In this document: one piece after another, positions 1 to 9,163 of the stretch
Numbering within the stretch: the first letter of the stretch is position 1
Layout: each line of letters starts with the position of its first letter
The notes under the pieces: generated by a model
What the model saw: the letters and a program-made list of their open reading frames with translations, nothing else
Told to the model about the DNA's origin: nothing
Database searches by the model: none
NCBI RefSeq assembly: GCF_022549215.1
Contig: NZ_JAKZFC010000002.1
Location: 372,001 to 436,000, forward strand
Length of the DNA: 64,000 nucleotides
From: Solibacillus palustris
GTDB taxonomy: Bacteria; Bacillota; Bacilli; Bacillales_A; Planococcaceae
Direction: 5' to 3'
Translations under genes and position numbers: made by a program

Positions 1-657
1 CAATCAATGAGCCTAAATGAGCATTTGAATTTTACTTTAAGTATATCGATTATGATGATTAGTATTTTTACAACGGTAATTGCAGCAGGGATTGTTTCGA
101 ATGAATTTGGTACAGGGACGATTAAAATGTTATTAACGCGTCCAGTGGCACGTTGGAAAATCTTGTTGTCAAAATTGGTGGCTTCATTACTATATGGCCT
201 AACGTTATTAGCGATTGCGTGTACGTTTACAGCAGTGCTTGGCTTCCTATTATTTAATAATGATAACGCCATTACATTATCTATCGTTAACGGCCAAGTA
301 GTAGAGCAAGCAATGGAAAGCGCATATTTTGCAACAATTGGCTATTCACTAGCTTCGATTTTAATGACAACGATTTTTGCGTTTATGGTTGGTTCATTAT
401 TTGGTTCAAGTACATTAGCAGTAAGTTTATCGTTATTCATATTATTAATGGGCCAAACAGCGACAATGTTTTTGTCTCAATATGATTTTGCAAAATACAT
501 TTGGTTTGCGAATGATTTATCGTACTATATACCTGGAAGTAGCCCGATGATTGAAGGGTTAACACTTGGCTACTCGGTCGTAGTGAATATTGTGTATGCC
601 ATCCTTTTCCTAGCCATTACATTTGGTTACTTTATGAAACGTGATGTCACAGCATAA
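1..657 (+). CDS. ABC-2 type transporter permease, 5' end outside window
   Basis: The frame is open to the left edge, so the ATG at position 7 is probably internal and only the C-terminal ~218 residues are present. They contain about five hydrophobic segments and the ABC-2 permease feature of a cytoplasmic loop (LLTRPVARWKILLSKL) between the first two helices, as in NatB and other multisubunit exporters. The protein would form the membrane channel of an exporter whose ATPase lies upstream, outside the window. A sigma factor gene follows after a terminator. B. subtilis sigY also lives beside an ABC exporter, but the order differs. Substrate unknown. Confidence 0.8.
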   Translation, partial: QSMSLNEHLNFTLSISIMMISIFTTVIAAGIVSNEFGTGTIKMLLTRPVARWKILLSKLVASLLYGLTLLAIACTFTAVLGFLLFNNDNAITLSIVNGQVVEQAMESAYFATIGYSLASILMTTIFAFMVGSLFGSSTLAVSLSLFILLMGQTATMFLSQYDFAKYIWFANDLSYYIPGSSPMIEGLTLGYSVVVNIVYAILFLAITFGYFMKRDVTA

Positions 658-709
658 AATGATACTTTGATAAGGGATATTTATGGTCCTTTAATGCGGG
701 ATAAATAGC

Positions 710-749
710 AGGAGTTCTTACAATGTAAATTTGTAAGGGCTCCTTTTTA
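710..749 (+). terminator. Rho-independent terminator after the ABC permease
   Basis: The arms AGGAGTTCTTACA and TGTAAGGGCTCCT form a hairpin followed by TTTTTA. It separates the permease gene from the sigma factor gene. Confidence 0.75.
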
Positions 750-823
750 TTGGAAAAATATTTTACAATGATTGAGTAAAATGAATTGTTCAGTCGTCTA
801 AGTATTAAGGAAGGAGGCGCAGT

Positions 824-1324
824 ATGTTTGATTTGGAACAAGATTATGCACGTTATCATGACAATATTTATCGGTTTATTTATTTTCTGACGTTAGATGC
901 AGTACTTGCCGAAGATTTAATGCAAGAAACATTCATTCGTGCATTTAACGGAAGACAATCCTTTCGTCAACAATCTAATACCCTAACCTGGCTACGAACA
1001 ATTGCAAGAAATTTAGTGTATGACGATATGAAACGGAAAAAATTGATACGCTTTATTACCTTTCAAAAACAGCATCAGCCTTTGCAATTGGCGCTAACAC
1101 CAGAACAATTATTACATACAAAAGAAGAAATTCAATGGTTGTATGAAGGCATTGCGAAATTGAAATTTGAGTACCGTGCTGCGATCGTACTTCGGAAAAT
1201 TGAAGAGCTGAGCATTAAAGAGACGGCTGAAATATTAGGTTGGAATGAGGCAAAGGTACGCAATAATACGGAGCGCGGCATGAAGGAGTTACAAAAGCGG
1301 ATGAGGGGTGAACGAGATGGATGA
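824..1324 (+). CDS. ECF-type RNA polymerase sigma factor
   Basis: A 166-residue sigma-70 family protein of ECF size. Region 2 (about residues 12-85) includes the core-binding stretch AEDLMQETFIRAF and the -10 recognition part TWLRTIARNLVYDDMKRKK. Region 4 (about 110-160) has the helix-turn-helix ELSIKETAEILGWNEAKVR. Start ATG follows GGAGG (GGAAGGAGGCGCAGT). The stop overlaps the start of the next gene by 8 bases, the usual sigma/anti-sigma coupling. Upstream, CGTC at 795-798 could be an ECF -10, but no good -35 element is seen at the expected distance, so autoregulation is unproven. Exact subgroup (SigY, SigV, YlaC or other) not assigned. Confidence 0.9.
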   Translation: MFDLEQDYARYHDNIYRFIYFLTLDAVLAEDLMQETFIRAFNGRQSFRQQSNTLTWLRTIARNLVYDDMKRKKLIRFITFQKQHQPLQLALTPEQLLHTKEEIQWLYEGIAKLKFEYRAAIVLRKIEELSIKETAEILGWNEAKVRNNTERGMKELQKRMRGERDG

Positions 1325-2237
1325 ACAATTCAAAAATATGCAAGCACCTATAAGAACATCAGAGCAACAAATAAAGAGCCTAAATCAAATTAAAGGAAAG
1401 ATCAAACAGCGACAACGCATGCTAAAATTGCAGCTGATTGGCACGAGTTTTACAGCAGTAGCACTTATATTTATTTTATTTACGCTGTTTATAACAAAGA
1501 GTGAACCACTTTCAAATCAAGCGGCAACATCAGCGTCATTACAAAAAGCCTATTATTTTTCTAATCATTCGGAACAGCCAGTTGTCAATATTGATAAATG
1601 GTATTACACCTCAAAATCTAAAATAGCAAACAAAGATTTAAATTTGCTAGCTCAACTGGCAAATCAAATAAGTCAGTCGAAACAATTATATGAAGAGCAG
1701 CAGTTACCGCCAGCCTTTCGAGATTTTTTATTGCATTATGACGATGGGACAAAGCGTTATTTGCAATTTTGGACAACGATTATTAATGACCGACATGAAC
1801 AGTTTGTGATGGATGTAACTACAAAACAAGTGTATGAACTAACATCATCTGATAGTGAACTGTTACAAATGATGACACAAGAATCAAATTTTTTTATCAC
1901 TTTAGTTAGGTTCGTTATTTTTTTAGCTGTATTATATGTAGCACTATTTGTGTGCTTGCACTTTAATTTACTGGGCAATACAGAAAAGCTAGAGACCATA
2001 AAAGCCTGGAAGATATTCGTCCTAGGAATTGCAACTTATTTTTATGTCGTAATCGTACAGGGGCTTAGTCTCTATTATTTTGGCGCAGTAAACGCATTAT
2101 TTTTGGGAGGCATATTATTCCTGCCATTTGTACTCTATCATTGGCGACAATTTGGTAAAAGTAATTATCAAGTATCAACGTGGGTACTGCTAGTAATCGC
2201 ATTTGTTATCTGTTGCTATATTTTCCTATTCACCTAA
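1317..2237 (+). CDS. Membrane protein, probable anti-sigma factor
   Basis: A 306-residue protein translationally coupled to the sigma factor. ATG 1317 is preferred over GTG 1308 because AGGGGTG lies at the right distance. The N-terminal ~40 residues are basic and cytoplasmic, one helix spans about 42-62, then ~120 residues are predicted outside the cell, and four further helices occupy roughly 185-306. A sigma-binding cytoplasmic N-terminus plus membrane anchor fits an anti-sigma factor, but I see no ZAS zinc motif (HxxxCxxC). The five-helix topology is larger than the usual single-pass RsiX/RsiV form. The role rests mainly on gene position. Confidence 0.65.
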   Translation: MDEQFKNMQAPIRTSEQQIKSLNQIKGKIKQRQRMLKLQLIGTSFTAVALIFILFTLFITKSEPLSNQAATSASLQKAYYFSNHSEQPVVNIDKWYYTSKSKIANKDLNLLAQLANQISQSKQLYEEQQLPPAFRDFLLHYDDGTKRYLQFWTTIINDRHEQFVMDVTTKQVYELTSSDSELLQMMTQESNFFITLVRFVIFLAVLYVALFVCLHFNLLGNTEKLETIKAWKIFVLGIATYFYVVIVQGLSLYYFGAVNALFLGGILFLPFVLYHWRQFGKSNYQVSTWVLLVIAFVICCYIFLFT

Positions 2238-2303
2238 CTTCTTATAGTTCACTTTTTATACATCACAGACAGTAATTTTATAGTTGTCTTGTATATTACA
2301 ACG

Positions 2304-2335
2304 CCTGTTCACCAAGTGTGGGCAGGTTTTTTTTT
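2304..2335 (+). terminator. Terminator of the sigma/anti-sigma operon
   Basis: CCTGTTCAC and GTGTGGGCAGG fold into a 9-bp stem (two G-T pairs) with a 5-base loop, followed by nine T. Confidence 0.85.
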
Positions 2336-2463
2336 CGAATGAATATTTGCAAGCTTTCATACATTGTGATAATAGATATATTCATTGTAATTTGTTTACT
2401 AGATGCCGATTTATTGTAAAATATAACAAAAGAATGAAAATCCAGAGAATACGGGGTGTTTTG

Positions 2464-4134
2464 GTGGAATGGAATGAACAATTTGATGTTGTCGTAGTGG
2501 GTTCAGGAGCTGGAGGAATCGTTGCTGCGATTACAGCTGCCAACAAAGGATTAAAGACGCTATTAATTGAAAAGGGAACATCTTGGGGCGGTTCATCAGC
2601 ACTTTCTGGTGGTGGGCTATGGATTCCGAATAATCATGTATCAAAAAAGGCCGGCTTACAAGATAGTGAAGAAGAGGCACTATTGTATATGGATACGGTG
2701 ATTACGCATGATGGACCAGGGGCAACACGTGAACGTAAAATTGCTTACGTTCAAAATGGGCATAAAATGGTACAGTATCTAGAGGACTTAGGGATGAAAT
2801 GGGTTGCAGGTTCACTATATCCCGATTATTATCCAGAGCAACCAGGTGGCAAAATTGGTCGTTCTATAGAAGGTGCCATATTTGATGCGAAAAAAATAGG
2901 TGCTTTAGAACGGACACTTCGGGCAGGCGAAATTGATCCACCAATTCCGCTATATTCAGGAAAAGTTGCCTCGTTACCAAAGGCGTTTACGAATGCAAAA
3001 GATTTCGGCACAGTTATTGGTATGTTTGCAACGGGCTTTAAGCATAAATTAAAGGGCGAACGTGCGATTTCAATTGGTGCAGGCTTAGTAGCAGGTTTAT
3101 TAAAAATTGCGTTAGAGCAAGGGGTTAAATTACGATTAGCTACTCCATTAAAAGATTTAATTTTTGAAGATAATCAAGTCGTAGGTGTAGAGATTGAACA
3201 CAATGAAGAAACAAGCTATATTCAGGCGAAGGCCGTCATTTTAGCGAGTGGTGGTTTTGAGCGCAACCCTGAGTTACGTAAAAAATATCATAATATTGGA
3301 ACAGACTGGACTTCTGCAAGCCCAGATAATACGGGGGATATTTTGCTTATTGCACAAAAATATGGTTTTGATACAGATTTGTTAGATGATGCATGGTGGG
3401 GCCCTGCAACGCTTGACCATAACGGTGCGAGGAAGTTTTTAGTATATGAACGTTCAATGCCACATAGTATCATTGTGGATCAGACAGGACAGCGCTACTT
3501 CAATGAATCACAAAGTTACACAGATGCCGGGCATGCCATTTTAGAGCGTCAACAGGAAACTGGGAAAGCAATTCCATCTTGGCTCATTATGGAAAGCAGA
3601 CATCGCAATAAATATATTTTCGGCGATATGCTACCACGCATGACACCGAAAGAGGCGATTGAAAAAGGCTATATTAAAAAGGCAGAAACAATTGAAGAAT
3701 TAGCGAAAATTTGTGGGATTGAGTTGGAAGGGCTTCAACTGACAATCGCTCGCTTTAACGATTTTGTTGATAGAGGGATTGACGAAGAATTTGGACGTGG
3801 TAATTCAGCGTATGATAACTATTACGGCGATCCAAATTACAAAAATCCGAATTTAGGCAAGCTTGAAAAGCCGCCATATTATGCGGTCAAGATTTTCCCA
3901 GGTGATTTAGGTACAAAGGGTGGAATCGTGACAAATGAACATGGGCAAGCATTGAAAAATGGTCAATTAGTAGAAGGTCTATATGCTACAGGTAACTGTT
4001 CAGCTTCAGTTATGGGGCGTGTATATGCTGGACCAGGCTCGACATTAGGACCAACGACAGTATTTGGGTATATTTCGGCAAATCATATTCATAATTATTT
4101 AGCAGTGCCACAAGCTGCACTGGTGAAAAAATAA
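2464..4134 (+). CDS. FAD-dependent dehydrogenase of the ketosteroid dehydrogenase/fumarate reductase family
   Basis: A 556-residue soluble flavoprotein. The N-terminus carries the FAD Rossmann motif VVVVGSGAGGIVAA followed by an acidic residue at the ribose-binding strand (LLIEKG). The C-terminus has the second FAD motif of this family (GLYATGNCSASVMGR, then GPGSTLGPTTVFG). Length and motifs fit 3-oxosteroid 1-dehydrogenase (KstD)-like enzymes, which introduce double bonds next to ketones; the real substrate is unknown and fumarate-reductase-like activity is an alternative. GTG 2464 is chosen as start since GGGGTG precedes it and the FAD motif then starts near residue 8; the frame stays open about 60 codons further upstream, but that extension looks non-coding. 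Single gene with its own terminator. Confidence 0.85.
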   Translation: MEWNEQFDVVVVGSGAGGIVAAITAANKGLKTLLIEKGTSWGGSSALSGGGLWIPNNHVSKKAGLQDSEEEALLYMDTVITHDGPGATRERKIAYVQNGHKMVQYLEDLGMKWVAGSLYPDYYPEQPGGKIGRSIEGAIFDAKKIGALERTLRAGEIDPPIPLYSGKVASLPKAFTNAKDFGTVIGMFATGFKHKLKGERAISIGAGLVAGLLKIALEQGVKLRLATPLKDLIFEDNQVVGVEIEHNEETSYIQAKAVILASGGFERNPELRKKYHNIGTDWTSASPDNTGDILLIAQKYGFDTDLLDDAWWGPATLDHNGARKFLVYERSMPHSIIVDQTGQRYFNESQSYTDAGHAILERQQETGKAIPSWLIMESRHRNKYIFGDMLPRMTPKEAIEKGYIKKAETIEELAKICGIELEGLQLTIARFNDFVDRGIDEEFGRGNSAYDNYYGDPNYKNPNLGKLEKPPYYAVKIFPGDLGTKGGIVTNEHGQALKNGQLVEGLYATGNCSASVMGRVYAGPGSTLGPTTVFGYISANHIHNYLAVPQAALVKK

Positions 4135-4143
4135 TCAATTATA

Positions 4144-4230
4144 GGCTTGTCTGGAAAGTGATTTCTGGACAAGTCCTTTTTGTCTGGGATGATGGCTAGC
4201 ACGAAGCTTAGCTTACAATTGACTCTCATC
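4144..4230 (+). repeat. Post-stop repeat copy 1 with terminator hairpin
   Basis: Immediately after the dehydrogenase stop, CTTGTCTGGAAA and TTTCTGGACAAG form a long hairpin followed by TCCTTTTTG, a usable terminator. It continues with GATGATGGCTAGCACGAAGC, resembling the elements at 14264-14438 (minus orientation) and 16599-16747. Confidence 0.6.
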
Positions 4231-4299
4231 TTACCACCAATAGTTTATTTTGAATGTTGGCAACGTTCGTATTAAAATAGAGCTAACGGAGGTGGTAAG

Positions 4300-5535
4300 G
4301 TGGCAGGACGAGTTATTTTTCATATTGATATGAATAGCTTTTATGCATCAGTGGAGCAAGCACATGACCCGTCGCTGAAAGGAAAACCCGTAGCAGTAGC
4401 TGGCAATGCAAAAGAGAGGCGAGGCATTATTGTTACGAGTTCGTATGAAGCACGTGCTAAAGGCATATATACGACGATGAATGTAGGGGAAGCGAAACGA
4501 AAATGTCCAGACATTATTCTAATACCACCAGATTTCGCGAAATACCGAGTGGCGAGTGCGGCAATGTTTGCGATTTTACGTAGCTACACACATTTGGTAG
4601 AACCAGTTTCAATTGATGAAGGTTACTTAGACTTAACAGAAAGCGCGAAAACAAAGCACCCAATGCAACTTGCAGAGGAAATTCAACAACGAATATTACA
4701 TGAGCTAGATTTACCGTGTTCAATTGGAATTGCACCGAATAAATTTTTAGCAAAAACAGCATCAAATATGAAAAAACCAAGAGGAATTACAGTACTTAGA
4801 AAGCGTCAAATTACTGAACTTTTATGGCCGCTCCCAGTAGTAGAAATGCATGGGGTTGGGGAAAGCACTTCAAAAAAATTACAAGCGCTCGGTATTTATA
4901 CAATTGGTGACTTGGCAAATGCACAGGAAAGAGTATTACAAAAAGAATTTGGAAAAAACGGTGTACGGCTTCATAAACGTGCAAATGGAGAAGATGGGCG
5001 TGAAGTAGATCCTAATGCGATTTTTGATACAAAAAGTGTTGGAAACTCCACAACATTACCCCGTGATGAAACGGAATATTATATTTTAAAAGAAACATTT
5101 GAAAAACTTAGTCGAAGTGTTGCGGAACGTTTGAAAGTAAAATATTTAGCAGGTACTACTGTAAGCATTCAAATTCGAAATTTTGAATGGCAAAACCAAA
5201 CTCGTAGTAAATCGTTAAAAACGGCTATACAGCACGCGGATGAAATTTTTGAAATCGCATGGAGACTATTTTTAGAGCACTGGGACGAAACGCCGGTGCG
5301 TTTAATAGGGATTACAGTTTCTAATGTTGTGGATCAGGCGGATTTAACAAAGCAGCTCAATTTATTTAATTTTGAACAACATATTAAAGATGAGCCAATT
5401 GTGACATTAGTAGATAATATGGAGAAGAAGTTTGGTAAAGGGGTAATTCAGCGCGGTGTTCGTGTTAAAAAGAAAAGCTATGCCTCAAATACAAGCTTTA
5501 GTAAAGATTTTTTAGAAGATCATCATCAAAAATGA
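4300..5535 (+). CDS. dinB: DNA polymerase IV (Y family)
   Basis: A 411-residue translesion polymerase. Catalytic motifs are visible in the palm: IDMNSFYASVEQ (first Asp, near residue 8) and SIDEGYLD (Asp-Glu pair, near 105). The helix-hairpin-helix thumb contains LPVVEMHGVGESTSKKL, the little-finger domain follows, and the C-terminus carries the beta-clamp-binding motif QLNLF near residue 365. GTG start with GGAGGTGG eight bases upstream. No LexA box of the form CGAAC-N4-GTTCG is visible upstream; only an imperfect dyad at about 4252-4268. It may therefore be expressed constitutively, as YqjH is thought to be in B. subtilis. Confidence 0.95.
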   Translation: MAGRVIFHIDMNSFYASVEQAHDPSLKGKPVAVAGNAKERRGIIVTSSYEARAKGIYTTMNVGEAKRKCPDIILIPPDFAKYRVASAAMFAILRSYTHLVEPVSIDEGYLDLTESAKTKHPMQLAEEIQQRILHELDLPCSIGIAPNKFLAKTASNMKKPRGITVLRKRQITELLWPLPVVEMHGVGESTSKKLQALGIYTIGDLANAQERVLQKEFGKNGVRLHKRANGEDGREVDPNAIFDTKSVGNSTTLPRDETEYYILKETFEKLSRSVAERLKVKYLAGTTVSIQIRNFEWQNQTRSKSLKTAIQHADEIFEIAWRLFLEHWDETPVRLIGITVSNVVDQADLTKQLNLFNFEQHIKDEPIVTLVDNMEKKFGKGVIQRGVRVKKKSYASNTSFSKDFLEDHHQK

Positions 5536-5569
5536 GCACCGTGCAATTTTGCATTTTGTGCTCTTTTTG
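5534..5569 (+). terminator. Terminator of dinB
   Basis: GAGCAC and GTGCTC arms with inner partial pairing (GTGCAAT/TGCATTT), followed by TTTTTG. The stem overlaps the dinB stop codon. Confidence 0.8.
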
Positions 5570-5671
5570 TAATAGAAGATCGATCTTTGTGAGAATTGCT
5601 ATCATTTGAGTGGAGAACTGGCAAAACAGCATGCTATAATAGAAAGGATCTAAACGTATCAGGAGGAGAAA

Positions 5672-7135
5672 ATGAAGATTCATCCGCTACGAATTTTACG
5701 CATAATAGGTGTACTTGATGGACTCTCACTTATTACATTATTATTTATTTCAATGCCTTTAAAATATTTTGCTGATTTACCGTTATTTGTTACAGTGAAC
5801 GGAAGTGTTCATGGTGGCATATTCTTGTTGTATGTTTTGGCAATTGCAATTGTACAACTGCGTATTCAGTGGGGAGTCAGTTGGTCGTTACTTTCCGTTT
5901 TAGTTGCCTTTATTCCATTTGGTAATTTTGTTTTAGATGTTAAACTAAGAAAAATGGAAAAAACAATGCGTGTCAAACCATTTCCTACACACTGGTTAGT
6001 TTATGCGATAATATTCTTTTCGTTTTTTGATTTATTTGTTCAATTGCCGATTATGAGTACATATGCGTTATCTGTTGGTGCGACAACATTTATAGCAGGT
6101 ATAGTTGTTGGGATGTATTCGTTTATGAATACGTTTGGCAATATTTTTTCAGGTGTATTTACGGATAAAATTGGGGCGTTTCGTATTTTAGTTTTTGGCT
6201 TATTTACATCATCAATTTCCCTTTTTTGCTACCAATTTGTTGATAGTCCTGAAATATTGATATTTGTCCGTTGTATTCACGGCTTTAGTAGTGGCTTTAT
6301 TACACCAGCTGCGTTTACTTTACTTGCCAATATTCGACGTGCAGATGAGCAAGGAAGTGGTAGTGCTGTTACAGGGGCATTTGTAGGCATCGCCGCAATT
6401 ATTGGTCCGGCTACAGGCGGCATTTTAGCAAGTAAAATTTCAGTTCCGAATGTGTTAAGCTTTGTGGCAGTTTATGGCATCATTTTATTAATAGGTTTGT
6501 TCTTGCTTTTACGTAAAATTTCGTTGCCAATGCGTGTAAAGAAACGAGTTAATGAAAAGATGAAATGGAATTTAGGTATTATGAAAGCTTATGGTGGGGC
6601 ATTTTTCTTAATGTTTTCGCAAGGTGTTCTGGCATATTTACTGCCCATTCATATTCAAAATTTAGGATATAGTTCACGAATGTCCGGCACATTATTAAGT
6701 GTTTTTGGTATTGTAGCTGTGTTAATATTCATTTTGCCAACAAATCGAATTTTTGATTTTGTCAATGCACAAATCACATTGTTAATAGGTGTAGTGCTTT
6801 TAGGGATTGCACAAATTGGCATCGGATTCGCTGATGACATATTGTGGTTATATGGGACGTTAGCAATGTATGGGGTAGGCTTTGCATTTTTATTTCCATC
6901 GATTAATGCTGTTTTAATTGAGGCTACAACTGAAAAAACGCGCGGAAAAGCATATGGTTATTTTTATGCATTCTTCTCAATAGGTGTGGTTGCTGGATCT
7001 GCCATATTAGGGACGCTCAATTTAGTTGGTAAGCCAGGTTTTCTTTTTACCGGAGCAGTGTTATTTATCTTTAGTTTGTTTGTATTGGTTACATTAATAG
7101 CATCCAAAGTACCGTTTTTAAAAGCACGTACATAA
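5672..7135 (+). CDS. MFS transporter with N-terminal DUF3817 domain
   Basis: A 487-residue membrane protein with two parts. Residues ~1-95 match the DUF3817 small membrane family: RILRIIGVLDGLSLITLLF, then MPLKYFADLP, then VHGGIFLLYVLAIA and a Pro-Phe-Gly segment (IPFGNFVLD). Residues ~105-487 are a 12-helix major facilitator with the loop 2-3 motif NIFSGVFTDKIGAFR (a degenerate GxxxDRxGRR) and a second-half domain beginning after the basic loop KKRVNEKMKWN. Such transporters are proton-driven exporters or importers of small molecules; substrate unknown. ATG after AGGAGG. DUF3817 proteins are normally stand-alone, so this is a fusion. No frameshift is seen at the join. Confidence 0.8.
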   Translation: MKIHPLRILRIIGVLDGLSLITLLFISMPLKYFADLPLFVTVNGSVHGGIFLLYVLAIAIVQLRIQWGVSWSLLSVLVAFIPFGNFVLDVKLRKMEKTMRVKPFPTHWLVYAIIFFSFFDLFVQLPIMSTYALSVGATTFIAGIVVGMYSFMNTFGNIFSGVFTDKIGAFRILVFGLFTSSISLFCYQFVDSPEILIFVRCIHGFSSGFITPAAFTLLANIRRADEQGSGSAVTGAFVGIAAIIGPATGGILASKISVPNVLSFVAVYGIILLIGLFLLLRKISLPMRVKKRVNEKMKWNLGIMKAYGGAFFLMFSQGVLAYLLPIHIQNLGYSSRMSGTLLSVFGIVAVLIFILPTNRIFDFVNAQITLLIGVVLLGIAQIGIGFADDILWLYGTLAMYGVGFAFLFPSINAVLIEATTEKTRGKAYGYFYAFFSIGVVAGSAILGTLNLVGKPGFLFTGAVLFIFSLFVLVTLIASKVPFLKART

Positions 7136-7138
7136 ACG

Positions 7139-7174
7139 AAAGAGGGCACCCAATGATTTGGTAGCCCTCTTTTC
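7139..7174. terminator. Bidirectional terminator between MFS gene and chemoreceptor
   Basis: AGAGGGC and GCCCTCT arms with A-rich sequence on one side and TTTTCGCTTT on the other, between two convergent genes. Confidence 0.8.
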
Positions 7175-7177
7175 GCT

Positions 7178-8920
7178 TTATTTTATGACATTTGGTTTCT
7201 TGCTGATTAAAATGCGTTGTAATTCACGTAGTTTTTCAATTACGATTTGTGAATTATTTGTAATCTCTTCTAAATATTGTTGAGCGCATGATTCATCGCT
7301 ATCATGAAAGGCTTGTACGGCTTTTTTCGCAAGCTCATGAATATGAATGAATGGCTGTTCTAATTCACGATAAGAAGGTTCATGCCCAAGTAAACTCTTC
7401 CCTTTTCCATAGTACCAATCACCGAGACGTGATTGCTTTGGTGAATCTACTTGATCGGCAGTCATTTTTTCAAATCCGAGCATTAAGTTATAAATACGCC
7501 AGCGCCATAATAAATGATCCGTAATTGCCAACTCTATAATATCTTCTTGACTAATGATCGCATTTTTGGCAATTGTATTCGTACGAAAATGGTCAATCAT
7601 TTTACTTAGTTGGTAAATCGCTAAGCCGGTTTCGTGTACAATCGTTTGGCTGAACTCCATATTTTTCGTAACGTTTTTGTTGCTTTCAGTAATTGTGTTT
7701 GCCGCTACTGATTGTGACTTTGTATTTTTTACAATTTCGTTTAAACGTTCACCCTGTATGTGGAAGGAGTCATTTAATTGGCGAAGCGTTTCGAAAATGT
7801 GTACGGTGTTACCTACACCTTTATGTAAATCCTCAGATAAACTTGTCGTAAGTGAACGGATAGTTAAAGTGATTTTTAAAAGCTGCTGAATATCAGAGGT
7901 AATGATTGTAATCGATTGTTTAATATCATCTGAAAGGCGGCGTACATCAGAAGCAACAATTGAGAATCCTTGACCGGCCTCACCAGCTCGTGCCGCTTCA
8001 ATCGACGCACTAAGCGCTAATAGATTCGTTTGTTCAGCAAATGCTTTAATAGTATCAGCTAGACGAGTTACATTATGAACACGTTTTACAAGCTGCTCGA
8101 TTTCAAGTTGAATGGCTACTTGTCCTTTGTCAGCGGTCGTTAAAATTTCGGATACTTGCTGCAATTTTGATAGATGCTCTGACATTTTCGAGATTTGCGT
8201 ACCAGTTTGTTCGTTAATATCACTAACAGTGGATGCAATTTGTTCGATACTGATATCAAGTTGCTGCATAGCACGTTCAGTTTCTAGAATTTCGTAACTT
8301 TGATTACGTTGGAAATGAACAAGCTCTTTTATTGATTCAAGTTTAGTATTATATGAAATAATGTCACCAAGTCCAGTGACAACTGAGTTTGCTTGAATTT
8401 CGATATAAGTTTCTACTATGATTTGTTGGTCAATCGTCACTAAGCTTTCATAGGCAAGCAATACATCAATCATTTTCGCTTGATTTTTATAGAGTTTTTT
8501 TACAATCGCAGGGCGAATTAATTGGTTGATTAATGTGTAAGCAGAAATCATCCAGTTAGGTAATACACCTATTCGTGCATGGGTATATGCAATTTGGCGA
8601 CGTTTAAATACATAATCTATATCGAGCTCATCATTAAATAAGCTCATAAAATGCTTATCAAACGTTACTTTTAATCGTTCAACGGTAGAATTTGCAAAAA
8701 TAATTGTGCGAAAACTTTCTGTCTGTAACAAACGATCATAAAAACTCGTTAAAATATAATCGCGATTTTCTATGTAAATTTCTTTTAAAATACCAACAGA
8801 TTCCCGGCGTTCACGAGTTAAAGCTAAAAAGTCGAGTTTTTCTTTGAAGCGTTCATTCGATTGAATATCGGAATTATCTGCAGTTGTAAAATAATCGGAG
8901 TAATTCATTTTGTTGGACAT
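7178..8920 (-). CDS. Globin-coupled soluble chemoreceptor with degenerate CZB domain (HemAT-like)
   Basis: About 580 residues, no membrane helix. Residues ~20-175 are a globin-coupled sensor domain; the likely proximal haem His lies in IAYTHARIGVLPNWM (near residue 114). The central part is a methyl-accepting signalling hairpin with the canonical tip AEQTNLLALSASIEAARAGE. The last ~115 residues look like a CZB domain: DHLLWRWRI, then RLGDWYYG and HIHELAKKA. The Cys normally preceding RLGxW is Ser, and one of the two C-terminal zinc His seems to be Phe (PFIHIH). Expected role: oxygen sensing that feeds CheA. Start uncertain: ATG 8920 has GGAG 13 bases upstream; an in-frame GTG at 8932 sits too close to it. 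Confidence 0.85.
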   Translation of the reverse strand: MSNKMNYSDYFTTADNSDIQSNERFKEKLDFLALTRERRESVGILKEIYIENRDYILTSFYDRLLQTESFRTIIFANSTVERLKVTFDKHFMSLFNDELDIDYVFKRRQIAYTHARIGVLPNWMISAYTLINQLIRPAIVKKLYKNQAKMIDVLLAYESLVTIDQQIIVETYIEIQANSVVTGLGDIISYNTKLESIKELVHFQRNQSYEILETERAMQQLDISIEQIASTVSDINEQTGTQISKMSEHLSKLQQVSEILTTADKGQVAIQLEIEQLVKRVHNVTRLADTIKAFAEQTNLLALSASIEAARAGEAGQGFSIVASDVRRLSDDIKQSITIITSDIQQLLKITLTIRSLTTSLSEDLHKGVGNTVHIFETLRQLNDSFHIQGERLNEIVKNTKSQSVAANTITESNKNVTKNMEFSQTIVHETGLAIYQLSKMIDHFRTNTIAKNAIISQEDIIELAITDHLLWRWRIYNLMLGFEKMTADQVDSPKQSRLGDWYYGKGKSLLGHEPSYRELEQPFIHIHELAKKAVQAFHDSDESCAQQYLEEITNNSQIVIEKLRELQRILISKKPNVIK

Positions 8921-9163
8921 GTAAAACTTCACGCTCCATTTGAATAATATGTAAAATATTATAAGTTAAATCATCTTTGTAAGCTACTGGAATTAGTGAA
9001 CACTACTTATTATTTGTGGCAAAACGACAAAATTATCATTGAAAAGACAAATTCATATACGTTAATTATCGCCTGTGTTTGTAATGCAATGAAATGAATT
9101 GTCGTGTATACTAAACAAGGTGAAAATTTAGAAACGTTGAACAAACTGAAAGGACTTATAATC

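Noticed and set aside
2284-2463. N-terminal extension of the FAD dehydrogenase
   Set aside because: It overlaps the upstream terminator and has no family resemblance; the FAD motif follows right after GTG 2464.
4252-4268. LexA (SOS) box before dinB
   Set aside because: The imperfect dyad does not fit CGAAC-N4-GTTCG.
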